From positions 44,332-108,331 of the forward strand of contig JAEWBG010000092.1 in NCBI GenBank assembly GCA_023391335.1: a stretch of DNA of 64,000 nt, written 5' to 3'. The notes below the pieces were generated by a model. It saw only the letters and a program-made list of their open reading frames with translations, was not told where the DNA came from and ran no database searches. Below are positions 44,073 to 52,908 of the stretch, in pieces (positions within the stretch are counted from its first letter, which is position 1; each line of letters opens with the position of its first letter). The DNA is from Pseudomonadota bacterium (GTDB lineage Bacteria > Pseudomonadota > Gammaproteobacteria > Steroidobacterales > Steroidobacteraceae). Both the position numbers and the translations under genes were made by a program.

Positions 44073-44816
44073 ATGATTACCAACTCACAGTCCGGCACCA
44101 ACATCCAGGAAATCGCAGACGGCATCTATCGCATCAACACACCCGTGCCGCTGCCCGACGGCAGTAAGTTCAGCTTCAATCAGTATTTGATCGTGGACGA
44201 TGCGCCAATGATCTTTCATACCGGTCAGCAGCAGCTGTTCCCATTGGTACGCGAGGCCATCGAGCGTGTGATGCCGATTGACCGATTGCGCTTTGTTGGG
44301 TTGTCGCATTTCGAGGCCGATGAATGCGGGGCGCTGAACTTGATGTTGGACGCTGCACCGCAAGCGATTGCTGTTTGCAGTCGGATCGCTGCGATGGTGT
44401 CGGTCAACGATTTCACCGGTCGCGCTGCTCGTGCACTCGCCGATGGCGAGAACCTAGAACTGGGTCGCCACACGATGCGCTGGTTCGACACACCGCACAT
44501 GCCACATTCATGGGAATGCGGACTGATGATGGACGTAAGCACTCGCACCTTCTTCTGCGGCGATCTATTCACCCAGGGCGGCGCGGGCGACGTCGCGCTC
44601 ACCGAATCGGACATTCTCGGCCCGAGCGAAGCCTTCCGCATGCCGATGGACTACTTTGCACATTCGCCACGCACCACCGGGATCTTGGAACGGCTCGCTC
44701 GCGAACGCCCCGAGACGCTGGCCTGCATGCACGGCAGCGCCTGGCGTGGCGATGGCGCGCGGCTGGTGCGTGAGCTGTCGATCGCGCTCGCGAATAGGTC
44801 CGAGGCAATGAACTAG
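44073..44816 (+). CDS. Stand-alone diiron (ODP-type) metallo-beta-lactamase-fold protein
   Basis: 247 residues from the ATG at 44073 (GAGG upstream). The fold begins IQEIADGIYRINTPVPLPDG and shows candidate ligands H79-x-E81-x-D83 in LSHFEADECG, H145 in PHMPHSWE, D164 in FFCGDLF and H220 in ACMHGSAW. This is the ligand set of flavodiiron proteins (O2/NO reductases) rather than of hydrolytic beta-lactamases. The position after D83 is glutamate instead of the usual histidine, and there is no flavodoxin domain. It is divergent from the sigma/anti-sigma pair and could belong to its regulon. Confidence 0.8.
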   Translation: MITNSQSGTNIQEIADGIYRINTPVPLPDGSKFSFNQYLIVDDAPMIFHTGQQQLFPLVREAIERVMPIDRLRFVGLSHFEADECGALNLMLDAAPQAIAVCSRIAAMVSVNDFTGRAARALADGENLELGRHTMRWFDTPHMPHSWECGLMMDVSTRTFFCGDLFTQGGAGDVALTESDILGPSEAFRMPMDYFAHSPRTTGILERLARERPETLACMHGSAWRGDGARLVRELSIALANRSEAMN

Positions 44817-44930
44817 CAGAGATGCGCATGCGTAACGTTGCGCACAACGGGAATGGGAACAGCACGTTCGCGAAGGCTGCTGCGTCGCGTTCATTGGAAC
44901 TCGCGCAACCGGTCGGCGGAACCAGTTACA

Positions 44931-44956
44931 GATGTGTAAACCTGGCACTGCCACAC
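44931..44956. repeat. GTGTGTAA-type short dyad, copy 1
   Basis: GATGTGTAAACCTGGCACTG followed by CCACAC has the same layout as 50354-50381 (CAGGTGTGTAACTCTGACAT then ACCACACC): GTGTGTAA, a short spacer, and CCACAC. Both lie in spacers after a plus-strand gene. No gene is seen in 44817-45099. Confidence 0.5.
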
Positions 44957-45099
44957 GTGATCATTGTCGAAAATGTTGCCCGCGCGGAAACATGACGACT
45001 TCCGACCTCTCTATGCCTCATGCTCAGCACCAACTTCCAGCACTCGCACTCAGTGCAAGAACTGGAGATGTCTTCTGCTGCTAATGAGGTTTGAAGCTC

Positions 45100-45504
45100 A
45101 TGATCAAGACATACGAAGGAAGCTGTCACTGCGGCGCGGTTCGGTTCGAGGCTGACCTAGACCTCAGCGCAGGTTCGGGCAAGTGCAACTGTTCGTATTG
45201 CAGTAAGTCGAGAAACTGGTCCGTGCTCATCAAGCCCGAAGCATTTAGGTTGCTCGCAGGTGAAGACGCGCTGAGCGACTACCAATTCAACACGAAGACG
45301 GGCCATCACTTGTTCTGCCGCCATTGCGGCATTCATTCCTTTAGCCGTGGCAACTTAGAACAATTGGGCGGCGCGTTCGTGTCTGTTCAATTGATGTCGC
45401 TCGACAACGCAAGCCCGCAGGAGCTACTGGAAGGGCCTATTGGATACGCCAATGGACGGGACAATGCGTGGTGGGAGGCACCTGCCGAGACAAGACACTT
45501 GTGA
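45100..45504 (+). CDS. GFA-family (CENP-V/glutathione-dependent formaldehyde-activating-like) protein
   Basis: 134 residues from the ATG at 45100. The zinc-binding cysteines are in YEGSCHCGAVRF, CNCSYCSK and FCRHCG, the standard GFA pattern. Complete in length. Most members have no proven link to formaldehyde; the symbol gfa is therefore not assigned. Confidence 0.9.
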   Translation: MIKTYEGSCHCGAVRFEADLDLSAGSGKCNCSYCSKSRNWSVLIKPEAFRLLAGEDALSDYQFNTKTGHHLFCRHCGIHSFSRGNLEQLGGAFVSVQLMSLDNASPQELLEGPIGYANGRDNAWWEAPAETRHL

Positions 45505-45726
45505 GTTGACTCAAATCCGCTCTGATTTTGAGGCACCAAGGCAATCAACTTAATCTCACGCACGCCGTCTTCAATCTGGCCCATTTCAGCCTGGCGTGCT
45601 GATAAGATCTGAACCGCCTGCACATACCAGCGCACGGAACAGAGCGCCATCTTCGTCCACAGAAGATCCTGCCGCGCGCTACGTAGACTGCAGATAAATA
45701 ACTCGAATCAATCAGCGGAAGGACAC

Positions 45727-48372
45727 ATGCTCAACGAGACGATGCGCGGCACCTATGCCGTGCTGTTGGCGCTTGCACTTGCATTGACTGGATGTGGCGG
45801 CGGTGGTGGAGCACCGTCGGGCACGACTCCTCCACCATCGTCGACACCTTCAGATACCACCGCACCCGACACCACGATTACGAGCAACCCACCGGCGGTA
45901 TCGAACAGCAGCACGGCGAGCTTCAATGCAGGCTCCACCGAGTCGGGATCGACATTCGAAGCTAGCCTGGATTCTGCGGCGTTCGCGGCGGTAGCACTCC
46001 CGTTGCAGTTGAGTAATCTTGCGGACGGCAACCATACGTTGGCCATTCGCGCGCGCGATGCGGCTGGAAACGTCGATGCCACGCCTGCGACATTCGCGTG
46101 GACTGTCGCTACCAAGCCCACCGTTCAAATCCTATTTCCGCTGCCACATTCATACACGGACGCCACTACGCTGACGGTGAGAGGTACGACATCAGGATCC
46201 AACAGCGTGGCATCGGTCCACGTAAATGATGTGGTTGCGACGAGCACCGACGGATTTAAGAACTGGTCCGCTGTCGTTCCAATTCATACGGGTCAGAACA
46301 ATTTGATCGTCGAGACAGCGGACGCATCGGGAAACACGAACGCGAATGCCGCAAGCGCGGTGGTAATGAATCGCGGTCCAGTTGTCGGCGCGTTCGCAGG
46401 TCTTGCGCTCGACACGAGTACTGACCAAGTCTTGGTGGCAGATGGATCTCTCCAATCGCTTTATCTGTTCGATCCCGCGACGGGATTGACCAAAGCGCTG
46501 GCCTCGTACGATGGAGAATCCTTGGCAGGGGTGACTGCGGTGACACTTGACGTAGCTAACCATCGGGCTCTGGTCGTCGACGGGAGTCGTGATGCATTAG
46601 TCGCAGTAGACCTATCCACGGGTGCGATACATGACATATCGACGTCCGATGCAACGAAGCCCTTGTCGTTTCCGGCCTCGATCGCCCTGGATGAGGTGCA
46701 TCACTCAGTGTTCGTGGGCTCGCCAGATACGATCACGCAGGTCAATCTCGATTCCGGTTCGCGCACCGTCATCTCCAGCGAGGCCGTGGGAAGCGGACCT
46801 GCCCTCACCTACCCTCCCTTGCTAGCTCTGGATTCGTATACCAATCCTGGAACGCCACGGCTCGTCGGAGCAGTCGCGGTCGACGTCGAGGCGGGAACTG
46901 GTGCAATCATCGCAGTGGACCCTGTAACCGGAAATCGACAGATCATTTCACCGATCGATTCCAACAGTGCACCTCTAGCTAGACCTACGGCCGTTGCGCT
47001 CGACCCGAGCACGCATCATTTGTTGGTTGCGGACTCAGGCACGCAGGCACTCATCTCGGTCGACCTCGCGACGGGCAATCGTGCGGTCGTGAGCGATCAG
47101 TCGAAGTCCTCAGATTCGCTCTTCGCACCGGCGGCAGGTCTCGCGATTAGGGGCGGTCAGGCCTTGGTGGCGCAGGCACATGGGGAGGTGCTCAGCGTCG
47201 ATCTCTCCAACGGTGCGCAGCAAACGATGTTGCACTCACGCGTAGGTCAGGGACCGCAACTCGGCCTGCTCTCGACTGCTGCGCTAGAAGAAAGCGGATC
47301 GATATTGGTACTGGAAGGCGGACGCTTGACGCGAGTCAGCCTGAGCACAGGTGATCGAACCATCGTTTCCTCCTCAAGTGTCGGCACGGGTCCATTCGAC
47401 ACCGGATTCGCCGCGATGACACTCGACACGCGTGCGAACTCCGCACGACCATCCGCGCTTGCGGCATTTATTAGATCCAACGAACTCGTCTCGATTGATC
47501 TTGCAACCGGCAATCGCACGCATGTGGCCGATCTCGGATTGTCGTTGCCAGACATTCAAGGCGACCTGCGACTGGATGCCGAAACCAATCGTATTTACTT
47601 CATCAACAGCGATGATGCGGGTCCCGGGAAAGCGGCGCTCTATTCGTATGACTTGAGAACCGGTCAGCGCATCACCGTATCGGCTAGCAATTTCGGGAAT
47701 GGTGTGCTCATGCGTTATCCAAAAAGCTTTGTGCTGGACAAGTCACGCAATCGCATCATCGTGTCGGACCCTACTGCAGGCGGGTGGATATCAGTCGATA
47801 TACAAACGGGCGCTCGAGTTAAGTTCTCAGATGATTGGAGCGCGATGATGGGGCCTGGTGCGTTGTATCTCGATGCAACCCAGTCTCGACTGATCGGGCT
47901 CAAGTGGGCGCCCGTCGGCGCCCGCACGGAAGCGCCCCTTGCGGCTCTGCGAAGTTCCGGTTGGTCTATCGATGACGCTGCGCTGTACACGATGATGACG
48001 ATGATGGAGCATCCGGCAGGCTACACGGATGTTGATGGCGTGTACTGGCCCGGCGGCGCTGCGAACTACAACGGCACTTTCGATCAGCGTCTCGCGTTTT
48101 CGGTGGCGTACGATTTATATCCGCGCCTCAACAAGTACGACTACATATGCGCGGATCTCTTTTCGATGTCGATGCCCAGCGGAACACCACAGACGATGAT
48201 TTCCGGTCCAGACCTGACGCTATCGATGCGCGGCAGCGGACCTGCACACATGGTTGCCGCTGGCATCGATGTGGATTCGGCAGCTCAGGTTGCTTACATA
48301 GCGGAAACCAACACGTCCTCAGTCATGGCTATAGATCTGATTTCAGGAGATCGAGTTTTGATTTCGCACTAG
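45727..48372 (+). CDS. Large beta-propeller lipoprotein
   Basis: 881 residues. Lipoprotein signal with lipobox LTGCGGGGG, then a low-complexity linker and an Ig-like domain (DTTITSNPPAVSNSSTASFN; LADGNHTLAIRARDAAGNVD) at about 45-135, and a second Ig-like domain to about 215. From about 220 there are repeated blades of the type ALDxxxxxxLVADSGTQALI, SVDLATGNRAVVS and AIDLISGDRVLIS, as in NHL/SMP-30-like propellers. Envelope protein, outer-membrane location likely. Ligand unknown. GGAAGG precedes the ATG. Confidence 0.82.
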   Translation: MLNETMRGTYAVLLALALALTGCGGGGGAPSGTTPPPSSTPSDTTAPDTTITSNPPAVSNSSTASFNAGSTESGSTFEASLDSAAFAAVALPLQLSNLADGNHTLAIRARDAAGNVDATPATFAWTVATKPTVQILFPLPHSYTDATTLTVRGTTSGSNSVASVHVNDVVATSTDGFKNWSAVVPIHTGQNNLIVETADASGNTNANAASAVVMNRGPVVGAFAGLALDTSTDQVLVADGSLQSLYLFDPATGLTKALASYDGESLAGVTAVTLDVANHRALVVDGSRDALVAVDLSTGAIHDISTSDATKPLSFPASIALDEVHHSVFVGSPDTITQVNLDSGSRTVISSEAVGSGPALTYPPLLALDSYTNPGTPRLVGAVAVDVEAGTGAIIAVDPVTGNRQIISPIDSNSAPLARPTAVALDPSTHHLLVADSGTQALISVDLATGNRAVVSDQSKSSDSLFAPAAGLAIRGGQALVAQAHGEVLSVDLSNGAQQTMLHSRVGQGPQLGLLSTAALEESGSILVLEGGRLTRVSLSTGDRTIVSSSSVGTGPFDTGFAAMTLDTRANSARPSALAAFIRSNELVSIDLATGNRTHVADLGLSLPDIQGDLRLDAETNRIYFINSDDAGPGKAALYSYDLRTGQRITVSASNFGNGVLMRYPKSFVLDKSRNRIIVSDPTAGGWISVDIQTGARVKFSDDWSAMMGPGALYLDATQSRLIGLKWAPVGARTEAPLAALRSSGWSIDDAALYTMMTMMEHPAGYTDVDGVYWPGGAANYNGTFDQRLAFSVAYDLYPRLNKYDYICADLFSMSMPSGTPQTMISGPDLTLSMRGSGPAHMVAAGIDVDSAAQVAYIAETNTSSVMAIDLISGDRVLISH

Positions 48373-48410
48373 CGGCAGCGCCTCAGGCGTACATGAATGC
48401 GCACCTCGCT

Positions 48411-49298
48411 TCACGCCCTAATTGCCTCATACGCTTTCGCCAAGCCGATGCCATTGAGCCTCTCCAAAGCACGCGCCGGCAAATGAACGCGAGCCGCAGC
48501 CAAGTTCTCTCGTAGATGTGCGACGGAAGAAGTACCTGGAATCAGCAGAATATTTGGAGAACGTTGTAGCAACCAGGCGAGCGCTACCTGCATCGGCGTT
48601 GCATGCAATTCCTTAGCAACAGCAGAAAGCTCGGCTGATTGCAGCGGATTGAATCCGCCTAACGGGAAGAATGGAACATACGCGATTCCTGCCGCCGCAA
48701 GCTCGTCGATCAATGCGTCATCGTTTCGATGCGCAACGTTGTAGAGGTTCTGCACGCAAACGATCTTCACCATGCGCTGTGCTTCTGCGACCTGCTTCGC
48801 CGTCACATTGCTCAGGCCAATATGACGAATCAGCCCTTGCTGCTGGAGCTTGGCAACGGTTGCAAGCGGTTCTTCGATCGGTCCTTCTGCGGGTGCGAAG
48901 GGATCGAACATGAAACGTAAGTTCACGACCTCAATTGACTCAACGCCAAGATTGCGGAGGTTGTCGTGCACCGCGCGTGTCAGTGCCTCCGCCGAGAACG
49001 CCGGATTCCACGACGCATCCGGGCCTCGCACGGCGCCAAGTTTGCTGACGATAACCAGGTCCGACGGATATGGATGCAGCGCCTCGCGGATGATTTGGTT
49101 GGTGACGTGCGGTCCGTAGAAATCACTCGTATCGATGTGATTGACGCCACTGGCCACCGCCTCCCGCAAAACCGCGATGGCGGCTTGGCGATCTTTTGGC
49201 GGCCCGAAGACGCCAGGACCAGCAAGCTGCATCGCTCCGTAGCCAACACGATTTACGATTCGATCGCCTAACTTAAATGTGCCTGCATCATGGATCAT
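48411..49298 (-). CDS. Aldo/keto reductase
   Basis: 295 residues from the ATG at 49298. TIM-barrel reductase using NADPH: NRVGYGAMQLAGPGVFG, the catalytic aspartate and tyrosine in HIDTSDFYGP, the lysine in VIVSKLG, and the cofactor region LLIPGTSSVAHLRENLAAA. It is divergent from a LysR regulator 99 bases away, which probably controls it. Confidence 0.9.
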   Translation of the reverse strand: MIHDAGTFKLGDRIVNRVGYGAMQLAGPGVFGPPKDRQAAIAVLREAVASGVNHIDTSDFYGPHVTNQIIREALHPYPSDLVIVSKLGAVRGPDASWNPAFSAEALTRAVHDNLRNLGVESIEVVNLRFMFDPFAPAEGPIEEPLATVAKLQQQGLIRHIGLSNVTAKQVAEAQRMVKIVCVQNLYNVAHRNDDALIDELAAAGIAYVPFFPLGGFNPLQSAELSAVAKELHATPMQVALAWLLQRSPNILLIPGTSSVAHLRENLAAARVHLPARALERLNGIGLAKAYEAIRA

Positions 49299-49316
49299 GT
49301 TCGTTGCTGCTCCTCG

Positions 49317-49334
49317 AGAGTATCGATGCACTCT
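49317..49334. promoter_or_regulatory. Candidate LysR-type binding dyad
   Basis: AGAGT-N8-ACTCT between the divergent aldo/keto reductase and LysR genes. The dyad is short and its spacing differs from the canonical T-N11-A, so it is only a candidate operator. Confidence 0.3.
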
Positions 49335-49397
49335 ACTCGGCACCGGAGCAGGCGATAATCCAGCCAACACAGCACAGCCTGTTCGGAGCCGCGAACA

Positions 49398-50312
49398 ATG
49401 ACGACAGATCTTCCCGACCTCATGGCCTTCATCGCGGTTGCGCGCTCCGGAGGATTTCGAGAAGCAGCTCGTGTGAGCAATAGCAGCGCATCCAGCATGA
49501 GCGAGTCCGTTCGCAGGCTGGAAGAGAAACTTGGGGTACGTTTGCTAAACCGCACGACGAGAAGCGTTGCCCCCACCGAAGCCGGCGCGCAGTTGCTCAA
49601 GCGACTCGAACCAGCACTTGTAGAGTTCGAGTCAGCGATCGATGTCGTCAACAGCTTCCGCGATCGGCCCGCGGGCAACTTGAAGTTGAATGTTCCAGTA
49701 GCTGCGAGCCGCCTAGTGCTGCCGCAGCTAATGCCGGAGTTTTTGGAGACCTATCCCGATATCCAGGTGGAGATCGTGGCCGACGATAGCTTCGTCGATA
49801 TCCTCGCGTCCGGATGCGACGCAGGTATTCGTTACGAAGAGCATCTAGAACAAGACATGGTGGCCATTCCGATTGGTCCGTGTCGACAGCGATTCGCGGC
49901 CGCAGCATCGAAGAAGTATCTCGAACGACACGGCCGACCGAATCATCCGCGTGACCTATTGAAGCATGCGTGCATTCGCGGAAAGTTCAGCAGTGGCTCG
50001 ATCCCCGCGTGGGAGTTCGAGCGTGATGGGGAGACGATCGAAGTGGAACCTAATGGCCAACTGACCGTGCGAATTGGCGCGGCGAAAGACCTCGCCGTTG
50101 AAGTTGCGATCGCTGGCGGAGGAATCGTCTATGTGTTCGAAGACTGGTTGCGTCCTTACTTCGACGACGGTTCGCTCGAGCCTGTCCTGGAACCATGGTG
50201 GATCAGCTTCTCGGGACCCTTCCTCTACTATCCAAGCCGGCGCCACATGCCTGGCCCGCTGCGCGCGTTCGTGGATTTCGTTCAGAGTCGGAGGAAGGAA
50301 GAGCGGGAATGA
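49398..50312 (+). CDS. LysR-family transcriptional regulator
   Basis: 304 residues. Winged helix at the start (DLMAFIAVARSGGFREAARV, SVRRLEEKLGVRLLNRTTRS, VAPTEAG), then the periplasmic-binding-like effector domain (GNLKLNVPVAASRLVLPQLM; SGCDAGIRYEEHLEQDMVAI). This is the CrgA-like branch. Divergent from the aldo/keto reductase, its probable target. Confidence 0.92.
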   Translation: MTTDLPDLMAFIAVARSGGFREAARVSNSSASSMSESVRRLEEKLGVRLLNRTTRSVAPTEAGAQLLKRLEPALVEFESAIDVVNSFRDRPAGNLKLNVPVAASRLVLPQLMPEFLETYPDIQVEIVADDSFVDILASGCDAGIRYEEHLEQDMVAIPIGPCRQRFAAAASKKYLERHGRPNHPRDLLKHACIRGKFSSGSIPAWEFERDGETIEVEPNGQLTVRIGAAKDLAVEVAIAGGGIVYVFEDWLRPYFDDGSLEPVLEPWWISFSGPFLYYPSRRHMPGPLRAFVDFVQSRRKEERE

Positions 50313-50353
50313 ATCGGGGCGCTTGGAAGGTGACCGCGTCGGACCCGTGGTCG

Positions 50354-50381
50354 CAGGTGTGTAACTCTGACATACCACACC
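50354..50381. repeat. GTGTGTAA-type short dyad, copy 2
   Basis: GGTGTGTAACTCTGACATAC followed by CACACC; the ends are nearly complementary. Compare 44931-44956. Confidence 0.5.
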
Positions 50382-50486
50382 AAAATTCGCCCAACGAGAA
50401 CCCGCCGCAACGTTGAGGGTTGCATCGATGAGAACGCTATCAAATAATCGCCCGCAAAGTGGCCGGTGGGGGAACCTGCCACGCGA

Positions 50487-50505
50487 CTGATCGTTGAACG
50501 ATCAG
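50487..50505. promoter_or_regulatory. Perfect hairpin CTGATCGTT-G-AACGATCAG
   Basis: A 9-base inverted repeat with one central base, 13 bases before the probable start of the gene at 50519. It could be an operator or a 5' hairpin that controls translation. No T run follows, so it is not an intrinsic terminator. Confidence 0.5.
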
Positions 50506-50518
50506 CGATGAGTGGGGG

Positions 50519-51049
50519 TTGGTATTGAGTTATGTCATCGGCGGCGACAACGATCGCCGTGTTACGCCGGAAGAGTGTCTGGTCCTGATTCGAATACCTT
50601 CGGATCGGGTCATCTACACTGCTTTCAAAGAGGTGGCCAGAAGATGGCCGACTCTCATCGAGAGCGAACGGTGCACGCTCGAGGGCGACGTGTCGCTTAC
50701 CCCCAGCTTCGGCACCGAGACGCCATCTCACTTCAACAAGATCATCAACGCGCGCGTAGCCCTGATCGAACGACTCTGTCTCGAAGTCGGTGGTGTTACG
50801 GTGACCTATCGCCGGGTAAGCGGGCACGGCGAATACAAGCTCACCTCGTTCGATGAACTGCGGATCGAGTTAGGACCCAACCCATTCATTGACCTAGCCG
50901 AACTTAGAGAGCTGATCGCGTCCTTCAGCAAATCGCTCCTAGTAGTCACGGTGAGTGGCACTCCCCTTTTTGCTGAACTCTGGAACGAGATTGGTTCTGC
51001 TTATATCAATAAAGTTGCAACGCGAGCCCTAGAAGGAAAGGACGCTTAG
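50519..51049 (+). CDS. Unknown cytoplasmic protein
   Basis: 176 residues if it starts at TTG 50519; the start is uncertain because no ATG occurs in frame near the beginning. Content is mixed alpha/beta, e.g. ECLVLIRIPSDRVIYTAFKE, INARVALIERLCLEVGGVTV and AELRELIASFSKSLLVVTVS. No membrane segment or known motif is visible. A hairpin and a dyad repeat lie upstream. It does not look like a shadow because no other frame here is gene-like. Confidence 0.5.
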   Translation: MVLSYVIGGDNDRRVTPEECLVLIRIPSDRVIYTAFKEVARRWPTLIESERCTLEGDVSLTPSFGTETPSHFNKIINARVALIERLCLEVGGVTVTYRRVSGHGEYKLTSFDELRIELGPNPFIDLAELRELIASFSKSLLVVTVSGTPLFAELWNEIGSAYINKVATRALEGKDA

Positions 51050-51255
51050 CTCACGGCAGATGGGGACGGATCCGGAACACAGTGCGGCCTCGAAGATATT
51101 TCAGCACGCACACATACATCCATGCCCTTTGCGCAGACGTCCCCTGCGATCACTCTCCTGTCAGCGATCCGAACTGCACCGTTCGCTCAGGTCAGCGAGC
51201 CAGTCCGAGATGACTTGCGCCGTACACTGAATAGATCTGTCTCTGAGGTTGTCGA

Positions 51256-51657
51256 ATGGCTGCCCTTGCAGCTCTGGTCGTTGTCGTATTCAGCTTGTCT
51301 CTGATGGTGTTCGCCGTCGTGGCCTTTGCGAAGCCAGCGCGTGCCGAACGCTTTTTGATGGCTTTCGCGAGTTCCGCGCGCACGCACTACTTGGAGCAGA
51401 TCGTTCGCATCGCTGTTGGAGCGGCGCTCGTAATTCGCTCATCGGACATGTGGCAACCAAGAGCGTTCTGGCTGTTCGGCTGGATTGTCGGTGTTAGCTC
51501 GATGGCACTAATCTGCATTCCGTGGCAGTGGCACGATCGATTAGGTACGTCACTGCGACCTTTGCTGGTTCGATATCTGAAGCCCTACGCCGTGGCCGCA
51601 TGTGCACTCGGCGTACTGCTCCTTTACGCGCTGTTCGCTAATCACGCAGCTCCATGA
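51256..51657 (+). CDS. Four-span membrane protein
   Basis: 133 residues with spans at about 2-26, 46-62, 68-88 and 106-127 (ALAALVVVVFSLSLMVFAVV; QIVRIAVGAALVIRSSDMW; WLFGWIVGVSSMALICIPWQ; AVAACALGVLLLYALFANHA). Similar small integral proteins are common in gammaproteobacteria with no function. A GATC-type repeat arm (AAATAGATCCTCCCCTTTT) follows its stop. Confidence 0.6.
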   Translation: MAALAALVVVVFSLSLMVFAVVAFAKPARAERFLMAFASSARTHYLEQIVRIAVGAALVIRSSDMWQPRAFWLFGWIVGVSSMALICIPWQWHDRLGTSLRPLLVRYLKPYAVAACALGVLLLYALFANHAAP

Positions 51658-51701
51658 CGTCGATAAATAGATCCTCCCCTTTTGCGTCCTCGATCATGCA
51701 G

Positions 51702-52602
51702 TCAATTCACAGGAAGTCTCTGCAGCCAGTTGACGACTTCTGCAGCAAGCGCGATGCGGTGATCCTGAAAGGCATGATCGCTGGTAAGAGTGACTGCGGT
51801 AACGTGGCCGCCAGCCCGAGCCACTGATTCGGCGAGCCGACGATTCTCTTCGCCACCCGCTTTCGAAGCGCCGATCACCAACAGAGGTCGGCGCGTGAGA
51901 TCCTTGGCCCACGATCTGAAGTTCCAGTCGGCTCGGTGTTCCACTAGCTCATCGGCAGTACTGCTTGCCGTTGCTCCTTGCAGCGCATTGCCGAGATCAT
52001 CGAATCTTTTGGCAGCCATTGCTGCACGGTCGGCACCACTCACTTTGCTGAACTGATCCCCAGTCGCTCCGACGTTCCACGCATCCAGAAGCACGAGGCC
52101 AAGAAGATGTTCATCCGTCCGCGCATGCGCCGCGCTCGCAAAGCCTCCCATGCTGTGTCCGCCGATGACGATGCGTCGAGTGTCGATTCCGAACTTTTCG
52201 GCTATGGCGTCTCGACGCACAAATTCCATCGCGGCATCTGCATCCTCCAGAACATGCGCGATCGAAAACTTTCCTGGGCTACCCCAAGAGCCGCGATAGT
52301 GCAGTGTCAGCACGTTCCAGCCAGCGCCGCCGGATGGCCTGAGCGAGGTCTAGATTCTGTTCGTTGCCAGGGAACCCGTGCAGAAGAACGAAGGTGGGAT
52401 GGCGTCCCCCGCCACCTGCCAGATAGAACAGCCCGTTGATTTCAAGGCCATGACTCGGGATGAGCACCTGAGCCGAACGAGGCGGAGGTTCTACGGCATC
52501 TGGCGTCGGGTCGCTGATGACAGCGGATGGAATCGCGCGGCTCAGATCATCCGCAGCAGCCAATCCGCAAAACGCGAGCGTCAGGATAGCCAGTGATTTC
52601 AT
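51702..52602 (-). pseudogene. Exported alpha/beta hydrolase gene with a +1 frameshift
   Basis: Two frames make one protein. 52602-52279 gives a signal peptide and the start of the fold up to FVLLHGFPGNEQNLDLAQAI. 52313-51702 gives the rest: LTLHYRGSWGSPGKFSIAHV, the nucleophile in GGHSMGGFAS, and the histidine in SDHAFQDHR. At about 52326-52334 the minus-strand run CCGGCGGCGC has one base too many: removing a G joins AIRR to AGWNVLTLHYRG. A sequencing error in this run is possible. The same fold occurs in two other intact hydrolases of the window. Confidence 0.78.
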
Positions 52603-52736
52603 CCGAACACTCCGAATTAGGTGGTCGCAGGTGACTTAAGCAAACGATCCGATTTCCGCATTCCAGATCTTAGCTGCTCCGATCAGCCACTGGATGCACG
52701 CAATCGATGCGACATCCGCATTCGCAATGCGGCAAC

Positions 52737-52768
52737 AAAGGGGACGGATCGGGACTCTGTTCCCTTTG
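52737..52768. repeat. AAAGGGGACGGATC inverted repeat and low-complexity spacer
   Basis: AAAGGGGACGGATCGGGAC and GTTCCCTTT form an imperfect dyad related to the 17736 family. The rest of 52603-52908 holds short CTTCCCTGCC and GGGCTTGCCTCTT units like the loops of the 37-kb repeats. No gene is seen. Confidence 0.6.
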
Positions 52769-52908
52769 CGCCACGACATCTCCCTTTCTGGCCTGCCGAG
52801 TCCTCTCGGCTTCCCTGCCGCGCTTCGCGGCTCGCTTGCCGACGGCTTCCCTGCCCAACGGGCTTGCCTCTTAGATCCCACACACCCAACGGGTTTGCCT
52901 CTTCAGTC

